A DNA stretch of 64,000 nucleotides from Paenibacillus xylanivorans (GCF_001280595.1 NZ_LITU01000050.1:209982-273981), one strand, 5' to 3'; shown: positions 19,317 through 28,833, counted from the first letter of the stretch. Numbers and translations are program-made. Notes: generated by a model from the letters alone, not told the origin.

Positions 19317-19390
19317 CGGGACGTAGCTCAGCTTGGTAGAGCACCTGGTTTGGGACCAGGGGGTCGCATGTTCAAATCGTGTCGTCCCGA
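19317..19390 (+). tRNA. tRNA-Pro (anticodon UGG)
   Basis: The cloverleaf is complete. The acceptor is CGGGACG/CGTCCCG, the D arm is AGCTCAGCTTGGTAGAGC, and the anticodon stem CCTGG/CCAGG encloses the loop TTTGGGA with anticodon TGG. The T arm is GCATG-TTCAAAT-CGTGT. The discriminator is A and CCA is not encoded. Confidence 0.96.
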
Positions 19391-19401
19391 TCGTCATTCG
19401 C

Positions 19402-19472
19402 GCGGGTGTAGTTCAATGGTAGAACTTTAGCCTTCCAAGCTAATAGCGTGGGTTCGATTCCCATCACCCGCT
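19402..19472 (+). tRNA. tRNA-Gly (anticodon UCC)
   Basis: The acceptor is GCGGGTG/CACCCGC. The anticodon stem TTAGC/GCTAA encloses the loop CTTCCAA with anticodon TCC. The T arm is GTGGG-TTCGATT-CCCAT. The discriminator is T and CCA is not encoded. It lies 11 bases after tRNA-Pro, probably in one transcript. Confidence 0.96.
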
Positions 19473-19491
19473 TAACTAATGCAACACCTGA

Positions 19492-19517
19492 AACCCTTGT
19501 GAGAACAAGGTTTTTTT
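19492..19517 (+). terminator. Terminator after the tRNA pair
   Basis: AACCCTTGT-GAGA-ACAAGGTT, followed by a T-run. Confidence 0.85.
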
Positions 19518-19632
19518 CTTTTTTTCGAAATTAGTGTATCACAAGTCATATTTGAATAAAGATGTTGATTTGAGTTTAGGCTATCACGATGGGCTACATC
19601 GAGCCATATCAATGGCTCCGAATTCAAAACCT

Positions 19633-19998
19633 TTGCTTTTTCCCCATCATCTGGTACAATAACGGAGAAATCGATACTACACATGAATGAGAGGTAACCA
19701 TACGTCCCATGAAGTAAAACACATGAATTGAACCCCAGTAACTGCAGAGAGTGTATTGACGCAGTCAGCCAAAAAGCGGCTGAGCAATGAGGGGATTCGT
19801 GTGTCCAAATTCAGCTATGGGATCAGGTATGGAAACGTGCAGGCTGTTCTGGCTTGTGTGTACCCTTTTAGGGGTTCTTTGTTCATACCGTGGGGTATCT
19901 TATGCTTGTTTTTTGACGCTTTATCCAATCCTGAATTGCCAGACCGCCGGCTGATGCCAGCGGTTTTTTATTTTGAATTGCAGGAAGGATGAGGCCTC
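19633..19998 (+). promoter_or_regulatory. Long leader of the ABC-F gene with attenuator features
   Basis: TTGCTT (19633-19638), a 16-base spacer and TACAAT (19655-19660) would start a leader of about 330 bases. It contains three successive hairpins: ACCCTTTTAGGGGT (about 19862-19875), ATACC-GTG-GGGTAT (about 19885-19898) and a terminator at 19943-19970, only 29 bases before the start codon. Very short upstream ORFs are present (ATG AAT GAG AGG TAA at 19683). An ATG at 19788 opens a 55-codon frame ending inside the terminator. This layout matches the ribosome-mediated attenuators known ahead of antibiotic-inducible ABC-F genes. Confidence 0.55.
19943..19970 (+). terminator. Terminator inside the ABC-F leader
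   Basis: ACCGCCGGC-TGAT-GCCAGCGGT followed by TTTTTTA. No gene ends here, so it is probably an attenuator for the ABC-F gene rather than the end of another transcript. Confidence 0.75.
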
Positions 19999-21891
19999 AT
20001 GATGACAATGGTACGCCTACATGAAGTATCGAAAGAGTGGAACGGGAATGAGTTATTCGCAGGATTGAATCTGGAAATAAATGAAGGGGAGCGGCTTGCC
20101 ATCCTGGGTCGCAACGGGTGTGGCAAGACCACTTTATTACGCATAATTCTTGGAGAAGAAGATGGTGGTGGACGCATCGAACGCCACATTCCGCAGCAAG
20201 AGTGGGGTTTCATGCGCCAGCGCTCCTTGATCAAACCTGAGATGAATGTGCTTGATGCTGTCCGGCAGGAAAGTGGACGGATCTACGAGGTGAAGCGTGA
20301 CCTGGAAGACCTGGAACAACGTATGAGCAACAGTGGAGCGGCAGATGAGCAGCGGCTACTCGAAGCATATACAATAGCGATGGAGCAATACGAGCAATTG
20401 AACGGGTATATGTGGGAAACTGAGGTAGAGAAGGTACTGACGCGTCTCGGATTATCGTCGGAACATTGGAGCAAATCGTATCATTCTTTGAGTGGTGGGC
20501 AAAAAACGAAGGCTCGTCTCGCAGGACTGCTGGTCAGTAAACCCAAATTTCTGATTCTGGATGAACCGACAAATCATCTGGATGAAGAGAGCATGCGCTG
20601 GCTTGAAGAATGGCTATCCACCTATGCCGGAACATTGTTGTTTGTCTCTCATGACCGGACCTTTATTGATCAGGTGGCAACGGGTGTCATCGAGTTCACC
20701 CCGGATGCTCTGACCAAATATAAGGGGGGTTACACGGATTACAAAGGCCATAAAGAACGCGAATTGCGTGAGCAGGAAGCAACCTATCGCAAGCAGGAGC
20801 TGGAACGAAAAGCGCTAGAAGAGACGATTCGCAATTATCAGGAATGGTTTCATCAGGCTCATAATTCAGCGACCGATGTGGAGGTCAAAATTACCCAGAG
20901 CTTTTACAAAGCCAAAGCCAACAAGAACATTTCCCGCTACCATGCCAAGCAAAAGCAACTGGAGCGTCTGGAGAAGGAACGCGTGGATAAACCCCGCGAA
21001 GCTGCGAAATTGAACATGGAGCTGCAAGTGAACACGCTGGCTGCGCGCCAGCTCCTTGGACTAGAAAATGTTAGCTTTGGCTATCAGGGAAGCCAAACGT
21101 TGCTTCACAATCTCCGGATTGCGGTCGGACGTGGAGATCGTCTTGCCGTACGCGGTCCAAATGGCACAGGCAAGACGACGTTGCTCAAGCTGATGATCGG
21201 GGAACTGGAACCTTCTGAAGGAAAGGTGACACGTCATCCACAGCTGAAGGTTGGTTATTTTTCGCAAGAGCTTGAGGGATTACCGGAAAGTCAGACGCTT
21301 CTGGACAGTTTGCTCAGTCTTCCATCCATGACACAAAGTGCTGCCCGTACCATTCTGGGATGCTTTTTGTTTTCGAGAGATGATGTGTTCAAGCGCATTG
21401 GGGATTTGAGCATGGGGGAGAAGTGCAGGGTTGCGTTCCTGCGGTTGTATTTCGGCGGAGCCAACCTGCTGGTGTTGGATGAACCGACCAATTATCTGGA
21501 TATTGACACACAGGAAGTGATGGAGAATATATTGAAGCAGGCATCCGGAGCACTGGTACTCGTATCCCATGACCGTATGCTGACTAAAGTACTCGCCAGC
21601 CGCTTGCTTGATCTGGAGCCTGGTGGGAAAGCTACACTGTTTGAAGGCGGGGTGGAGGATCGGGAGCAATCCATTAAAATGCGAGAGTCCGCCCTTGAGG
21701 TTCGAGAGTCAGATGATGAACGGCTACGGCTTGAGATGCGTTTGTCCGAGTTGTTATCTCCCATGAACAGTGTGGGCAATGATGTGTTGACCAAGCCTGA
21801 TGAGGTAATTGAACGGGCGGCTGAAGTAACCGAGGTTCGTGAAATTCAGCGTCGTTTGAAACAGTTGCGCGAAGTGCGAAAACAGAAGTGA
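19999..21891 (+). CDS. ABC-F ATPase (ribosome-associated type)
   Basis: A 630-residue protein with two ABC domains and no membrane segment. Walker A sites are GRNGCGKTT (37-45) and GPNGTGKTT (386-394). Walker B is LILDEPTNHLDE (D188, E189), with a second LVLDEPTNYLD. Signatures are LSGGQ (164-168) and, unusually, LSMGE (470-474). A charged inter-domain linker (about 245-345) is the tRNA-contacting arm of the family, and a Glu-rich tail closes it. ABC-F proteins act in the ribosomal E site, relieving stalling or protecting against antibiotics. The organisation resembles B. subtilis YdiF more than VmlR. The start could also be 20002 or 20008; the GAGG at 19991 favours 19999 or 20002. Confidence 0.9.
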   Translation: MMTMVRLHEVSKEWNGNELFAGLNLEINEGERLAILGRNGCGKTTLLRIILGEEDGGGRIERHIPQQEWGFMRQRSLIKPEMNVLDAVRQESGRIYEVKRDLEDLEQRMSNSGAADEQRLLEAYTIAMEQYEQLNGYMWETEVEKVLTRLGLSSEHWSKSYHSLSGGQKTKARLAGLLVSKPKFLILDEPTNHLDEESMRWLEEWLSTYAGTLLFVSHDRTFIDQVATGVIEFTPDALTKYKGGYTDYKGHKERELREQEATYRKQELERKALEETIRNYQEWFHQAHNSATDVEVKITQSFYKAKANKNISRYHAKQKQLERLEKERVDKPREAAKLNMELQVNTLAARQLLGLENVSFGYQGSQTLLHNLRIAVGRGDRLAVRGPNGTGKTTLLKLMIGELEPSEGKVTRHPQLKVGYFSQELEGLPESQTLLDSLLSLPSMTQSAARTILGCFLFSRDDVFKRIGDLSMGEKCRVAFLRLYFGGANLLVLDEPTNYLDIDTQEVMENILKQASGALVLVSHDRMLTKVLASRLLDLEPGGKATLFEGGVEDREQSIKMRESALEVRESDDERLRLEMRLSELLSPMNSVGNDVLTKPDEVIERAAEVTEVREIQRRLKQLREVRKQK

Positions 21892-21955
21892 TCGAGTGAC
21901 GAAGCTTATGCCGTTTTACTTTTTGGCTTAACGTTTAATCATGCGGCTTTACGGC

Positions 21956-21984
21956 TTGCTATTTCGAGCGATTTTGCATATAAT
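21956..21984 (+). promoter_or_regulatory. Promoter of the pheST operon
   Basis: TTGCTA (21956-21961), 17-base spacer, TATAAT (21979-21984), directly before the T-box leader. Confidence 0.7.
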
Positions 21985-21989
21985 AATGG

Positions 21990-22320
21990 ACGATCATCAG
22001 TAAATTTGAAGGTTTTTCTGACATGCAAACGTGATGATGGAGACAAGTAAGCAGTGCCTCTGTACAGGGAGGAAGCGCCGTAGATTGAGAGCGTTTCTGT
22101 AGAACAAGGCTGCTGAAATTCACTCCGGAGCGGTTCCCTGAACCATATCTTGTGATTCATCGCAGGAGTTAGTAGGGGGTAACGGTTAACGGTCGTTATT
22201 CCGTATAGAGTGAGACAAACATGTTGCAGGCCGGAAGGGCCAGGCAGCACTGAATGTCTAACAAGGGTGGTACCACGGTCTTTTCGTCCCTTCAGGGGAG
22301 AGAAGGCCTTTTTTTGTTGC
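21990..22320 (+). promoter_or_regulatory. T-box leader, phenylalanine specifier (UUC), upstream of pheS
   Basis: The specifier loop reads GCTGAAATTCACTCCGGAGC with TTC at 22119-22121, a Phe codon. The T-box is at 22263-22278 (AAGGGTGGTACCACGG), with TGGT suited to the A discriminator of tRNA-Phe. A competing terminator follows. Uncharged tRNA-Phe should raise pheST expression. Confidence 0.92.
22277..22315 (+). terminator. T-box attenuator terminator before pheS
   Basis: GGTCTTTTCGTCCC pairs with GGGGAGAGAAGGCC around TTCA, then seven T. Confidence 0.85.
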
Positions 22321-22350
22321 ATTAACACCACAAAAAGGGGGCATTTACAC

Positions 22351-23385
22351 ATGAAAGAACGTTTGGAGGCATTAAAGATCGAAGCGCTGGAACAGCTGTC
22401 TGGCGTGAACGATCCACAGACGCTGAGTGATCTGCGTGTAAAGTATTTGGGGAAAAAGGGTGCGTTGACCGAGATTTTGCGCGGTATGGGTGCGCTAAGT
22501 GCAGAGGAGCGTCCGGTGATTGGTCAGGTCGCCAATGATGTTCGCGGCGCGATTGAAGAAGTCATTGACAGCAAACAGGAGCAGTTCCAGAAGGAAGAGA
22601 CGGCGAAACGTCTGCAATCCGAGAAAATTGATGTGACCCTGCCGGGACGTCGCGGACGTCAAGGCGGACTGCATCCACTGACCAAAGTGGTACAGGAAAT
22701 CGAAGATATTTTCATCGGCATGGGCTACCGAGTAGCGGAAGGTCCTGAGGTTGAAATGGATTATTACAACTTTGAAGCACTGAATCTGCCGAAGAACCAC
22801 CCGGCGCGTGATATGCAGGATTCCTTCTATGTAACAGAAGACCTGTTGATGCGTACGCATACGTCACCGGTTCAGGTTCGTACCATGCAAAGCATGAAAG
22901 GCGAAGTGCCTGTTAAAGTCATCTGTCCGGGTAAAGTATACCGTCGTGACGATGACGATGCGACGCATTCGTTCCAGTTCAATCAGGTTGAGGGTTTGGT
23001 CATTAGCGAGAACATTCGCATGAGTGACCTTAAAGGCACTTTGCTGCAATTCGTACGCGAAATGTTCGGTTCACACACTGAAATTCGTCTCCGTCCAAGT
23101 TTCTTCCCTTTCACCGAGCCAAGTGCTGAAGTGGATGTCACTTGTGTGCAATGTGGTGGTAGTGGCTGCCGGGTATGTAAACAGACGGGCTGGCTTGAGA
23201 TTTTGGGCGGCGGTATGGTTCACCCGAAAGTACTTGAGATGGGCGGTTATGATCCGGAGAAATACAGTGGGTTTGCATTCGGAATGGGCGTAGAGCGTAT
23301 TGCTATGCTGAAATATGGCATTGATGATATTCGTCATTTCTACAACAGTGATATGGCGTTCTTGAAACAATTCGGACGCCTGTAA
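22351..23385 (+). CDS. pheS: Phenylalanine-tRNA ligase, alpha subunit
   Basis: A 344-residue class II synthetase subunit that carries the active site of the (alpha-beta)2 enzyme. The N-terminal coiled coil (about 1-85) precedes motif 2 and the Phe pocket ([13 protein letters not shown]-like [15 protein letters not shown]). Motif 3 is [17 protein letters not shown] near 310. The ATG at 22351 is chosen because family proteins start MKERLE-like here. The frame stays open upstream only because of the T-box region. A GGGGG stretch 10 bases upstream serves as the ribosome site. It is cotranscribed with pheT 72 bases downstream. Confidence 0.97.
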   Translation: MKERLEALKIEALEQLSGVNDPQTLSDLRVKYLGKKGALTEILRGMGALSAEERPVIGQVANDVRGAIEEVIDSKQEQFQKEETAKRLQSEKIDVTLPGRRGRQGGLHPLTKVVQEIEDIFIGMGYRVAEGPEVEMDYYNFEALNLPKNHPARDMQDSFYVTEDLLMRTHTSPVQVRTMQSMKGEVPVKVICPGKVYRRDDDDATHSFQFNQVEGLVISENIRMSDLKGTLLQFVREMFGSHTEIRLRPSFFPFTEPSAEVDVTCVQCGGSGCRVCKQTGWLEILGGGMVHPKVLEMGGYDPEKYSGFAFGMGVERIAMLKYGIDDIRHFYNSDMAFLKQFGRL

Positions 23386-23457
23386 TTACCGAAGTAGTAT
23401 ACAGGGCAAACGCCCTTCATTTGCAACACCAATTCATAGATTAGGAAGTGAACGTCC

Positions 23458-25911
23458 ATGAGAGTATCGACAGATTGGCTGTCTGATTATATCGCGCTGG
23501 AAGGCGTGGCACCGCAGGAGTTGGCAGAGAAATTCACTCGTGCAGGGATTGAGATTGATGTAGTGGAGAACCGGAACCAGGGCGTGAACAAAGTGGTTGT
23601 CGGTTACGTGAAGAGCAAGGAGAAGCACCCTGACGCTGACAAGCTGAATGTATGTGTGATTGATGCTGGACAGGAAGAAGATCTGCAGATCGTATGTGGT
23701 GCGAAAAATGTGGATGCGGGTCAAAAGGTAGTCGTTGCCCTGGTTGGAGCGAAGCTCCCTGGTGGACTCGATATCAAAAAAGCCAAGCTGCGCGGTGTTG
23801 TATCCCTTGGCATGATCTGCTCTGCGAAAGAACTGGGCATGAACGACAAGTTGCTGCCGAAGGACCAACAGGAAGGCATTCTTGTTCTGCCAGCACAAAC
23901 GGAAATTGGCACACCAATCAGCCAGGTGCTTGGTCTCGATGATCATGTTCTTGAACTTGACCTGACACCGAACCGCTCCGACTGTCTGAGCATGCTTGGT
24001 GCAGCTTATGAAGTAGGTGCAATTCTGGGTCGTGAAGTGAAATTGCCTGACCCTGAAGAGAAGATGGTGGAAATCGGTGATGCGGCTGCGAATCATATCT
24101 CGGTTGAGATTACGGCTGGCGAACAATGCAGTCATTATGCAGCCCGTTATGTAACAGGGATCAAGCTCGGAGCTTCCCCGCAGTGGATGCAAAACCGTTT
24201 GATGGCCGCTGGCATCCGTCCGATCAATAATATCGTCGATATCACGAACTATGTCATGCTGGAATACGGACAGCCGCTGCATGCTTTTGATGCAGATAAA
24301 CTGGAGAAGGGCCATATCGAAGTGCGGATGGCCAAAGAAGGCGAAACGATCGTGACGCTGGATAGCCAGGAGCGCAAGCTGGAGCCGCATATGCTGCTCA
24401 TTACGGATGGCGTGAAACCGGTAGCCATCGCGGGTGTTATGGGTGGCGAGAATTCCGAGGTAACGGAAACCACTGTGAATCTGTTGCTGGAATCCGCCAA
24501 GTTTGATGGCGGAACTGTTCGGAAAACGTCGCGCCAACTGGGGCTGCGTTCCGAAGCAAGCATGCGTTTTGAGAAGGAAGTCGACCCGGCTGCTGTCATT
24601 ACGGCATTGAACCGTGCGGCTGAGTTGATACAGCGTTATGCAGAAGGCGAAGTTCATCAGGGAATTGTGGAAGCAGGAACAGCTGCTGCGGATAAACGCG
24701 TTGTACAGCTGTCGCTGGAGAAACTGAATCGCTATCTGGGAACCGAGTTGTCCCTGCTTGAAGTGAAAACCATTTTCGCTCGTTTGCACTTTGCGTGTGG
24801 TGATGCGCAGCAGGGCCTGCTGGATGTTGAAGTGCCAAGCCGCAGAGGGGATATTACACTTGACGTGGATCTGTTTGAAGAGGTTGCCCGTCTGTATGGA
24901 TACGACAATATTCCAACCACACTGATTGAAGGACCAACGACACCGGGTGCTTATACGCGTTCGCAAGCGATGCGCCGTACCATTCGTGGCCTGTTTGCAG
25001 GTAGTGGCTGGCAGGAAATGATCAGCTATTCGTTCGTACACCCGGATAAAGTTTCCTTGTTCCCTGCTCTGACAGAAGGCAGTAAAGCTGTGAAGCTGGC
25101 TATGCCAATGAGTGAGGATCGCAGCGTGCTTCGCAAGAGCATTTTGCCGCAAATGCTGGATGCAGCGGTGTATAACATGAACCGCAAGCATGATTCACTG
25201 GCTGTATTTGAAGTAGGCAGTGTGTTCTTCACTGAAGAAGAAAAGCTGACCAAGCAACCGCATGAGATTCCTGTCCTGAGCTTATTGCTCACCGGTAATC
25301 GTGCATCCCAGCAGTGGAATGTGGGAGCAGAGAAAGTAGACTTCTTTGATCTGAAAGGTGCACTTGAGAATCTGTTCTCCTATGTCGGTCTGGAGCAGCG
25401 CATTCGCCTGGTGGCAAACAGTCCAGAAGGTTTCCATCCTGGTCGTTCTGCATCGGTATACCTGGAAGGAAAAGATGGCGGAGAAGGCAAACTGATCGGT
25501 ACGATGGGTCAATTGCATCCTGAACTGCAACAGCAATATGATCTGAATGATGTGTACCTCGCGGAGATCGGGCTTGAAGCTATCTACAGTGAAGCGGATG
25601 CGGATATCCGTTATCGTGAGCTTCCACGTTTCCCTGCAGTTGAGCGGGATATCGCGGTTGTTGTGAGTAAAGATATCGAAGCTGGGGATATGCTGCGTGC
25701 GATTCGTGAATCTGCTGGTGAGCTGCTGCAAACCGTACAGGTATTCGACGTGTTCACAGGCAGCAAATTGGGTGAAGACAAGAAGAGTGTAGCGATGGCT
25801 CTCGTTTATCGCAATCGTGAACGCACATTGACAGATGAGGAAATTACCGAGGTTCATGCTCATGTTGTTGCTCGTCTGGAGGAGCAATTTGGAGCCGAAT
25901 TGCGTAAATAG
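23458..25911 (+). CDS. pheT: Phenylalanine-tRNA ligase, beta subunit
   Basis: A full-length 817-residue subunit. It has an N-terminal tRNA-binding OB domain (about 40-150), the B3/4 editing domain that clears mischarged Tyr-tRNA(Phe) (about 210-390), the B5 domain (about 400-475), the catalytic-like core, and the C-terminal FDX-ACB anticodon-binding domain (about 722-817, starting LPRFPAVERDIAVVV). The ATG at 23458 follows AGGAAGTG. It is coexpressed with pheS under the Phe T-box and ended by the terminator at 25956. Confidence 0.97.
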   Translation: MRVSTDWLSDYIALEGVAPQELAEKFTRAGIEIDVVENRNQGVNKVVVGYVKSKEKHPDADKLNVCVIDAGQEEDLQIVCGAKNVDAGQKVVVALVGAKLPGGLDIKKAKLRGVVSLGMICSAKELGMNDKLLPKDQQEGILVLPAQTEIGTPISQVLGLDDHVLELDLTPNRSDCLSMLGAAYEVGAILGREVKLPDPEEKMVEIGDAAANHISVEITAGEQCSHYAARYVTGIKLGASPQWMQNRLMAAGIRPINNIVDITNYVMLEYGQPLHAFDADKLEKGHIEVRMAKEGETIVTLDSQERKLEPHMLLITDGVKPVAIAGVMGGENSEVTETTVNLLLESAKFDGGTVRKTSRQLGLRSEASMRFEKEVDPAAVITALNRAAELIQRYAEGEVHQGIVEAGTAAADKRVVQLSLEKLNRYLGTELSLLEVKTIFARLHFACGDAQQGLLDVEVPSRRGDITLDVDLFEEVARLYGYDNIPTTLIEGPTTPGAYTRSQAMRRTIRGLFAGSGWQEMISYSFVHPDKVSLFPALTEGSKAVKLAMPMSEDRSVLRKSILPQMLDAAVYNMNRKHDSLAVFEVGSVFFTEEEKLTKQPHEIPVLSLLLTGNRASQQWNVGAEKVDFFDLKGALENLFSYVGLEQRIRLVANSPEGFHPGRSASVYLEGKDGGEGKLIGTMGQLHPELQQQYDLNDVYLAEIGLEAIYSEADADIRYRELPRFPAVERDIAVVVSKDIEAGDMLRAIRESAGELLQTVQVFDVFTGSKLGEDKKSVAMALVYRNRERTLTDEEITEVHAHVVARLEEQFGAELRK

Positions 25912-25955
25912 AACATAAGTCAATTTTTTGAACAAAGATTAGCAGGAATTGCTTG

Positions 25956-26002
25956 AAGTCACATCGAATCCTTAGCATTAGAGGATCGATGTGACTTTTT
26001 TT
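25956..26002 (+). terminator. Terminator after pheT
   Basis: AAGTCACATCGAATCC pairs with GGATCGATGTGACTT with slight slippage, followed by a T-run. Confidence 0.88.
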
Positions 26003-26049
26003 GTTAAACAGCTTAGAATCAACATACAGACTTGAAGGAGGGCACAACT

Positions 26050-28770
26050 GTGACTACACCTGATCGTACACGCGTCACCGTAGAGATCTACGGGACTTCC
26101 TATAAACTGGTTGGCAGCAGTGCCGACTATATGAAACAAGTAGCAAACCTGGTAGATGAGCGTATGAGCGCGATCTCCAAGCAAAATTCCCGTCTGGATA
26201 CTCCGCGTATTGCGGTGCTGGCGGCTGTACATATGGCTGAACAGTCTCTTCAGACTCATGAAATTCGGAATGAACTGAAGATGCTTACTGGAGAACGTAC
26301 AGAACTGAGAAACGAATTGAACCGGTTGAACGCCATACAAAATGAACATCAGCAGGAACTGGAACGCAGAGACCAAGAATTCGCTGAAGCAATGAAGCTT
26401 AAGGCTGAGGCGGAACAGGCCATCGCGAAGCTCCAGAAAGATCAGCAGGCAGAAATAGCCAAGCTTAATACATTACTGGAGCAAGAACGCGCTCAGGCAG
26501 CAGGTCGCGAGCAAAAGCTTCAGGCTCAAACTGCGGCGCAACTGAAAGCGGCTGAGGAGAAGGCACAGGCGCGTCTCAAAGAAGCAGAAGAAAAAGCAGC
26601 GAATCAAATCAAGAATGCACAGACTCAGGCGGCAGCGCAGCTGAAGGAAGCACAGACACGTTCTGCAAATGAGTTGCAGCAAGCCCAGGCCAAAGCGGCT
26701 GCACAATACAAGGAGCTGCAGGATAAGACGGCAGCTCAGCTGAAAGAAGCCGAAGCTCGGGCCGTGGCAGAACGTCAAAAAATTGAGGTGCAGGCCGCAC
26801 AGCAAGTACAAACAGCGAAGGAACAAGCAGAAGCGGCAATTTTGTCTGAATTGGAACAAGCAGAGGCCCAATTGCAAAAAGTTCAGGAAGAAGCACAGCT
26901 TCAATACCGTGAACTTCAATCCGAGATGGAACAGCGTATTCAGCAGGCAGAGCAAGCTGCCGCGAATCAGGCTCAACAGCTGACTGAAAAGGCAAAAGAA
27001 GAACAAGCCGCACTGCAGCAGCAAGCAGAGCAGAAGCGACTGGCTGAGATAGAGCAGCTGAAATCAACGTTCAAGGAGTCATCCGAACAGGCGGAACTGG
27101 AGTGGATGGAAAAAGAAGCGGCTTATGAGGAGCAGCTTCAGCAAATCCATGAAGCAGCCCAGACTCAAGCGAATGAAGCTGCGGTAACTGCTGAGGCTTT
27201 GCTGCAAGAAGAACGAGGCAAGCTGAAGCAGCAGTTGGAAGAAGAGCGTAAACAGGCCAAATCGCGCTTAACCGATGTTGAAGGCCAGCTAGCCGAGGTG
27301 CGTAAGCAGCTCAAGAATGCTCAAGAGGTTGTTGTGGATCAGGAGCAACAGCTCCAACACGAGCGTAATCAAACGGAAACGTTGCGCAGTGAACAAGCCG
27401 TATACAAACAGGAGCAGGATGTTCAGCTTCGTCGAATTACGGAATTGGAGCAGCAGCTGGAACAATTAAAAGCAGATAGTGCTCAGCTGACTGAACAGCT
27501 TCGCAACACAGAAGCTGAGGTAGAGCAGTCCCGGGAAGCGGAACAGCAGTGGAAGCAGCAGTATAACGAGACCGTTGAACGTGAATCTTCTCTGACAGCA
27601 CAGCTGCGTAAAGTACAGGAACAGCACGGCCAGCTTGAACAGGAGATCAAGAAACTCCGTGAAGCCGAAGTGAAGTCTGAGGATGAGCAGCGCAGGCTGC
27701 AAAAAGTGCTTGAGCAGGCTCATGCGGCAGTACGGACATTGCAACATGAACTCGGCGCACTGACGCAGAGCGAGCAGTCCTGGAAAGAGCAGGCTGAACA
27801 ACGCCTGATCGAAATCGGTGAACTGGAGACGCAGGTACTCGAAGCTGCGGAACAGAATGAAACGCTGGAGTCTGGTGTACAGTCCCTTCATGATGAATTA
27901 TCCGTCGTTAAAGAAGAAGCTCGTCACGCCAGCGAAGAAGCTGAACGTTATATTGCGCAAGCAGGTCGTCTGGAGCAGCAGCATAAAGAGCTTGATGGTG
28001 AATTGAATGAAGCGCGTGAAGAACTGAACAAGCTGCAGGAAAGTTATAAACAAATCCGCAAGGATTATGGTGATGCACTGCAGCGTGAAGAGGACTATAC
28101 TCGCAAGCTGAATGAAATGAGCGAAGAAAAGAAAGAAATCATGCGTGCGCTTGAAGAATCCAGGCAGAATGCCAGCCAGCTGTCTGAACGAATTGATGAA
28201 CAAGGCAGCTTGCTGACTCAGACAGAAGAAGAAGCACTTGAGTGGCAGATTAAGCATGAAGAATTGTCTGCCAAACAGGCAGAGCTCTCCTCTCGCCTGC
28301 AAGAGCTGACTGCTCGGAAAGTTGAGCTAAGCTCCAGGGTAGAACAAGCAGAACAACATGCGGAACAACAAGAGCAGGTTTGGCAACGGCGTGCTGATGA
28401 ATGGGCGGCTCAGGAGCAATCCTGGCAGGAACGATGGGCTGCACTTGAGAATGAAGTGAATCTCTGGCAGAAAGAAAGTGCTGCCAGTGTGGAGAAGGTA
28501 GAAGAGCTGGAACATGAGCGGCAGCAGCTTGACAAGCAGCGTGCAGAAGCGATCGAAGAAAAGCAGACGATGGAGAATGAACTGCTGGAGATCGGTGAGC
28601 GGTATGAAGTTGCGGCTAACCAGCTGCGTTTGCTGCAAGTTGAACGTGAAATGGAGCAGGAGAAGGCGGAGCAACTGAATACGGATTACCGCCAATTGCG
28701 GGATGAATATACGAAATTGCAGACGGAATATAACGAATGGATTGAATTGATTGAGCAGGATCAGACCTAG
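26050..28770 (+). CDS. zapA: ZapA-like cell-division protein with a giant coiled-coil extension
   Basis: A 906-residue protein. Residues 1 to about 85 are a ZapA domain (VTVEIYGTSYKLVG, YMKQVANLVDERM, DTPRIAVLAAVHMAEQ), the FtsZ-ring-associated protein that is normally about 85-110 residues long. The other 820 residues are a nearly unbroken Glu/Gln/Ala/Lys-rich coiled coil, including about 14 in-register 11-residue repeats (161 to about 325). No membrane segment or C-terminal globular domain is seen. The GTG at 26050 lies seven bases after AAGGAGGG. It sits between pheT and mutS2, as zapA does in B. subtilis. It could tether Z-rings over a distance or link them to another structure. Confidence 0.85.
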   Translation: MTTPDRTRVTVEIYGTSYKLVGSSADYMKQVANLVDERMSAISKQNSRLDTPRIAVLAAVHMAEQSLQTHEIRNELKMLTGERTELRNELNRLNAIQNEHQQELERRDQEFAEAMKLKAEAEQAIAKLQKDQQAEIAKLNTLLEQERAQAAGREQKLQAQTAAQLKAAEEKAQARLKEAEEKAANQIKNAQTQAAAQLKEAQTRSANELQQAQAKAAAQYKELQDKTAAQLKEAEARAVAERQKIEVQAAQQVQTAKEQAEAAILSELEQAEAQLQKVQEEAQLQYRELQSEMEQRIQQAEQAAANQAQQLTEKAKEEQAALQQQAEQKRLAEIEQLKSTFKESSEQAELEWMEKEAAYEEQLQQIHEAAQTQANEAAVTAEALLQEERGKLKQQLEEERKQAKSRLTDVEGQLAEVRKQLKNAQEVVVDQEQQLQHERNQTETLRSEQAVYKQEQDVQLRRITELEQQLEQLKADSAQLTEQLRNTEAEVEQSREAEQQWKQQYNETVERESSLTAQLRKVQEQHGQLEQEIKKLREAEVKSEDEQRRLQKVLEQAHAAVRTLQHELGALTQSEQSWKEQAEQRLIEIGELETQVLEAAEQNETLESGVQSLHDELSVVKEEARHASEEAERYIAQAGRLEQQHKELDGELNEAREELNKLQESYKQIRKDYGDALQREEDYTRKLNEMSEEKKEIMRALEESRQNASQLSERIDEQGSLLTQTEEEALEWQIKHEELSAKQAELSSRLQELTARKVELSSRVEQAEQHAEQQEQVWQRRADEWAAQEQSWQERWAALENEVNLWQKESAASVEKVEELEHERQQLDKQRAEAIEEKQTMENELLEIGERYEVAANQLRLLQVEREMEQEKAEQLNTDYRQLRDEYTKLQTEYNEWIELIEQDQT
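26530..27000 (+). repeat. In-register 11-residue (33-base) repeats in the ZapA fusion
   Basis: Residues 161 to about 315 divide into consecutive 11-mers such as TAAQLKAAEEK, AQARLKEAEEK, AANQIKNAQTQ, AAAQLKEAQTR, SANELQQAQAK, AAAQYKELQDK and TAAQLKEAEAR. The pattern is A-x-A-Q-L-K-x-A-x-x-K. The hendecad spacing predicts a right-handed or straight coiled coil. The DNA copies have diverged, so this is an old protein repeat and not a recent duplication. Confidence 0.8.
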
Positions 28771-28833
28771 CTGATGATTACGTCATAACTGGAATCCTGG
28801 ACAGCGCACTCTTGTACAATTTGTTATAATGAA

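Noticed and set aside
19756-19992. 78-codon TTG frame before the ABC-F gene
   Set aside because: It reads through a terminator and has only a poor ribosome site; the region is better explained as a regulatory leader.
23434-25191. Open frame of 585 codons antisense to pheT
   Set aside because: It lies fully inside pheT, is rich in His, Cys and Arg as antisense frames of biased genes are, has no ribosome site and resembles no family.
26473-27024. Leu/Phe/Cys-rich frame antisense to the ZapA fusion
   Set aside because: It arises from Gln/Lys/Glu-rich codons read backwards. The apparent hydrophobicity is an artefact, not a membrane protein.
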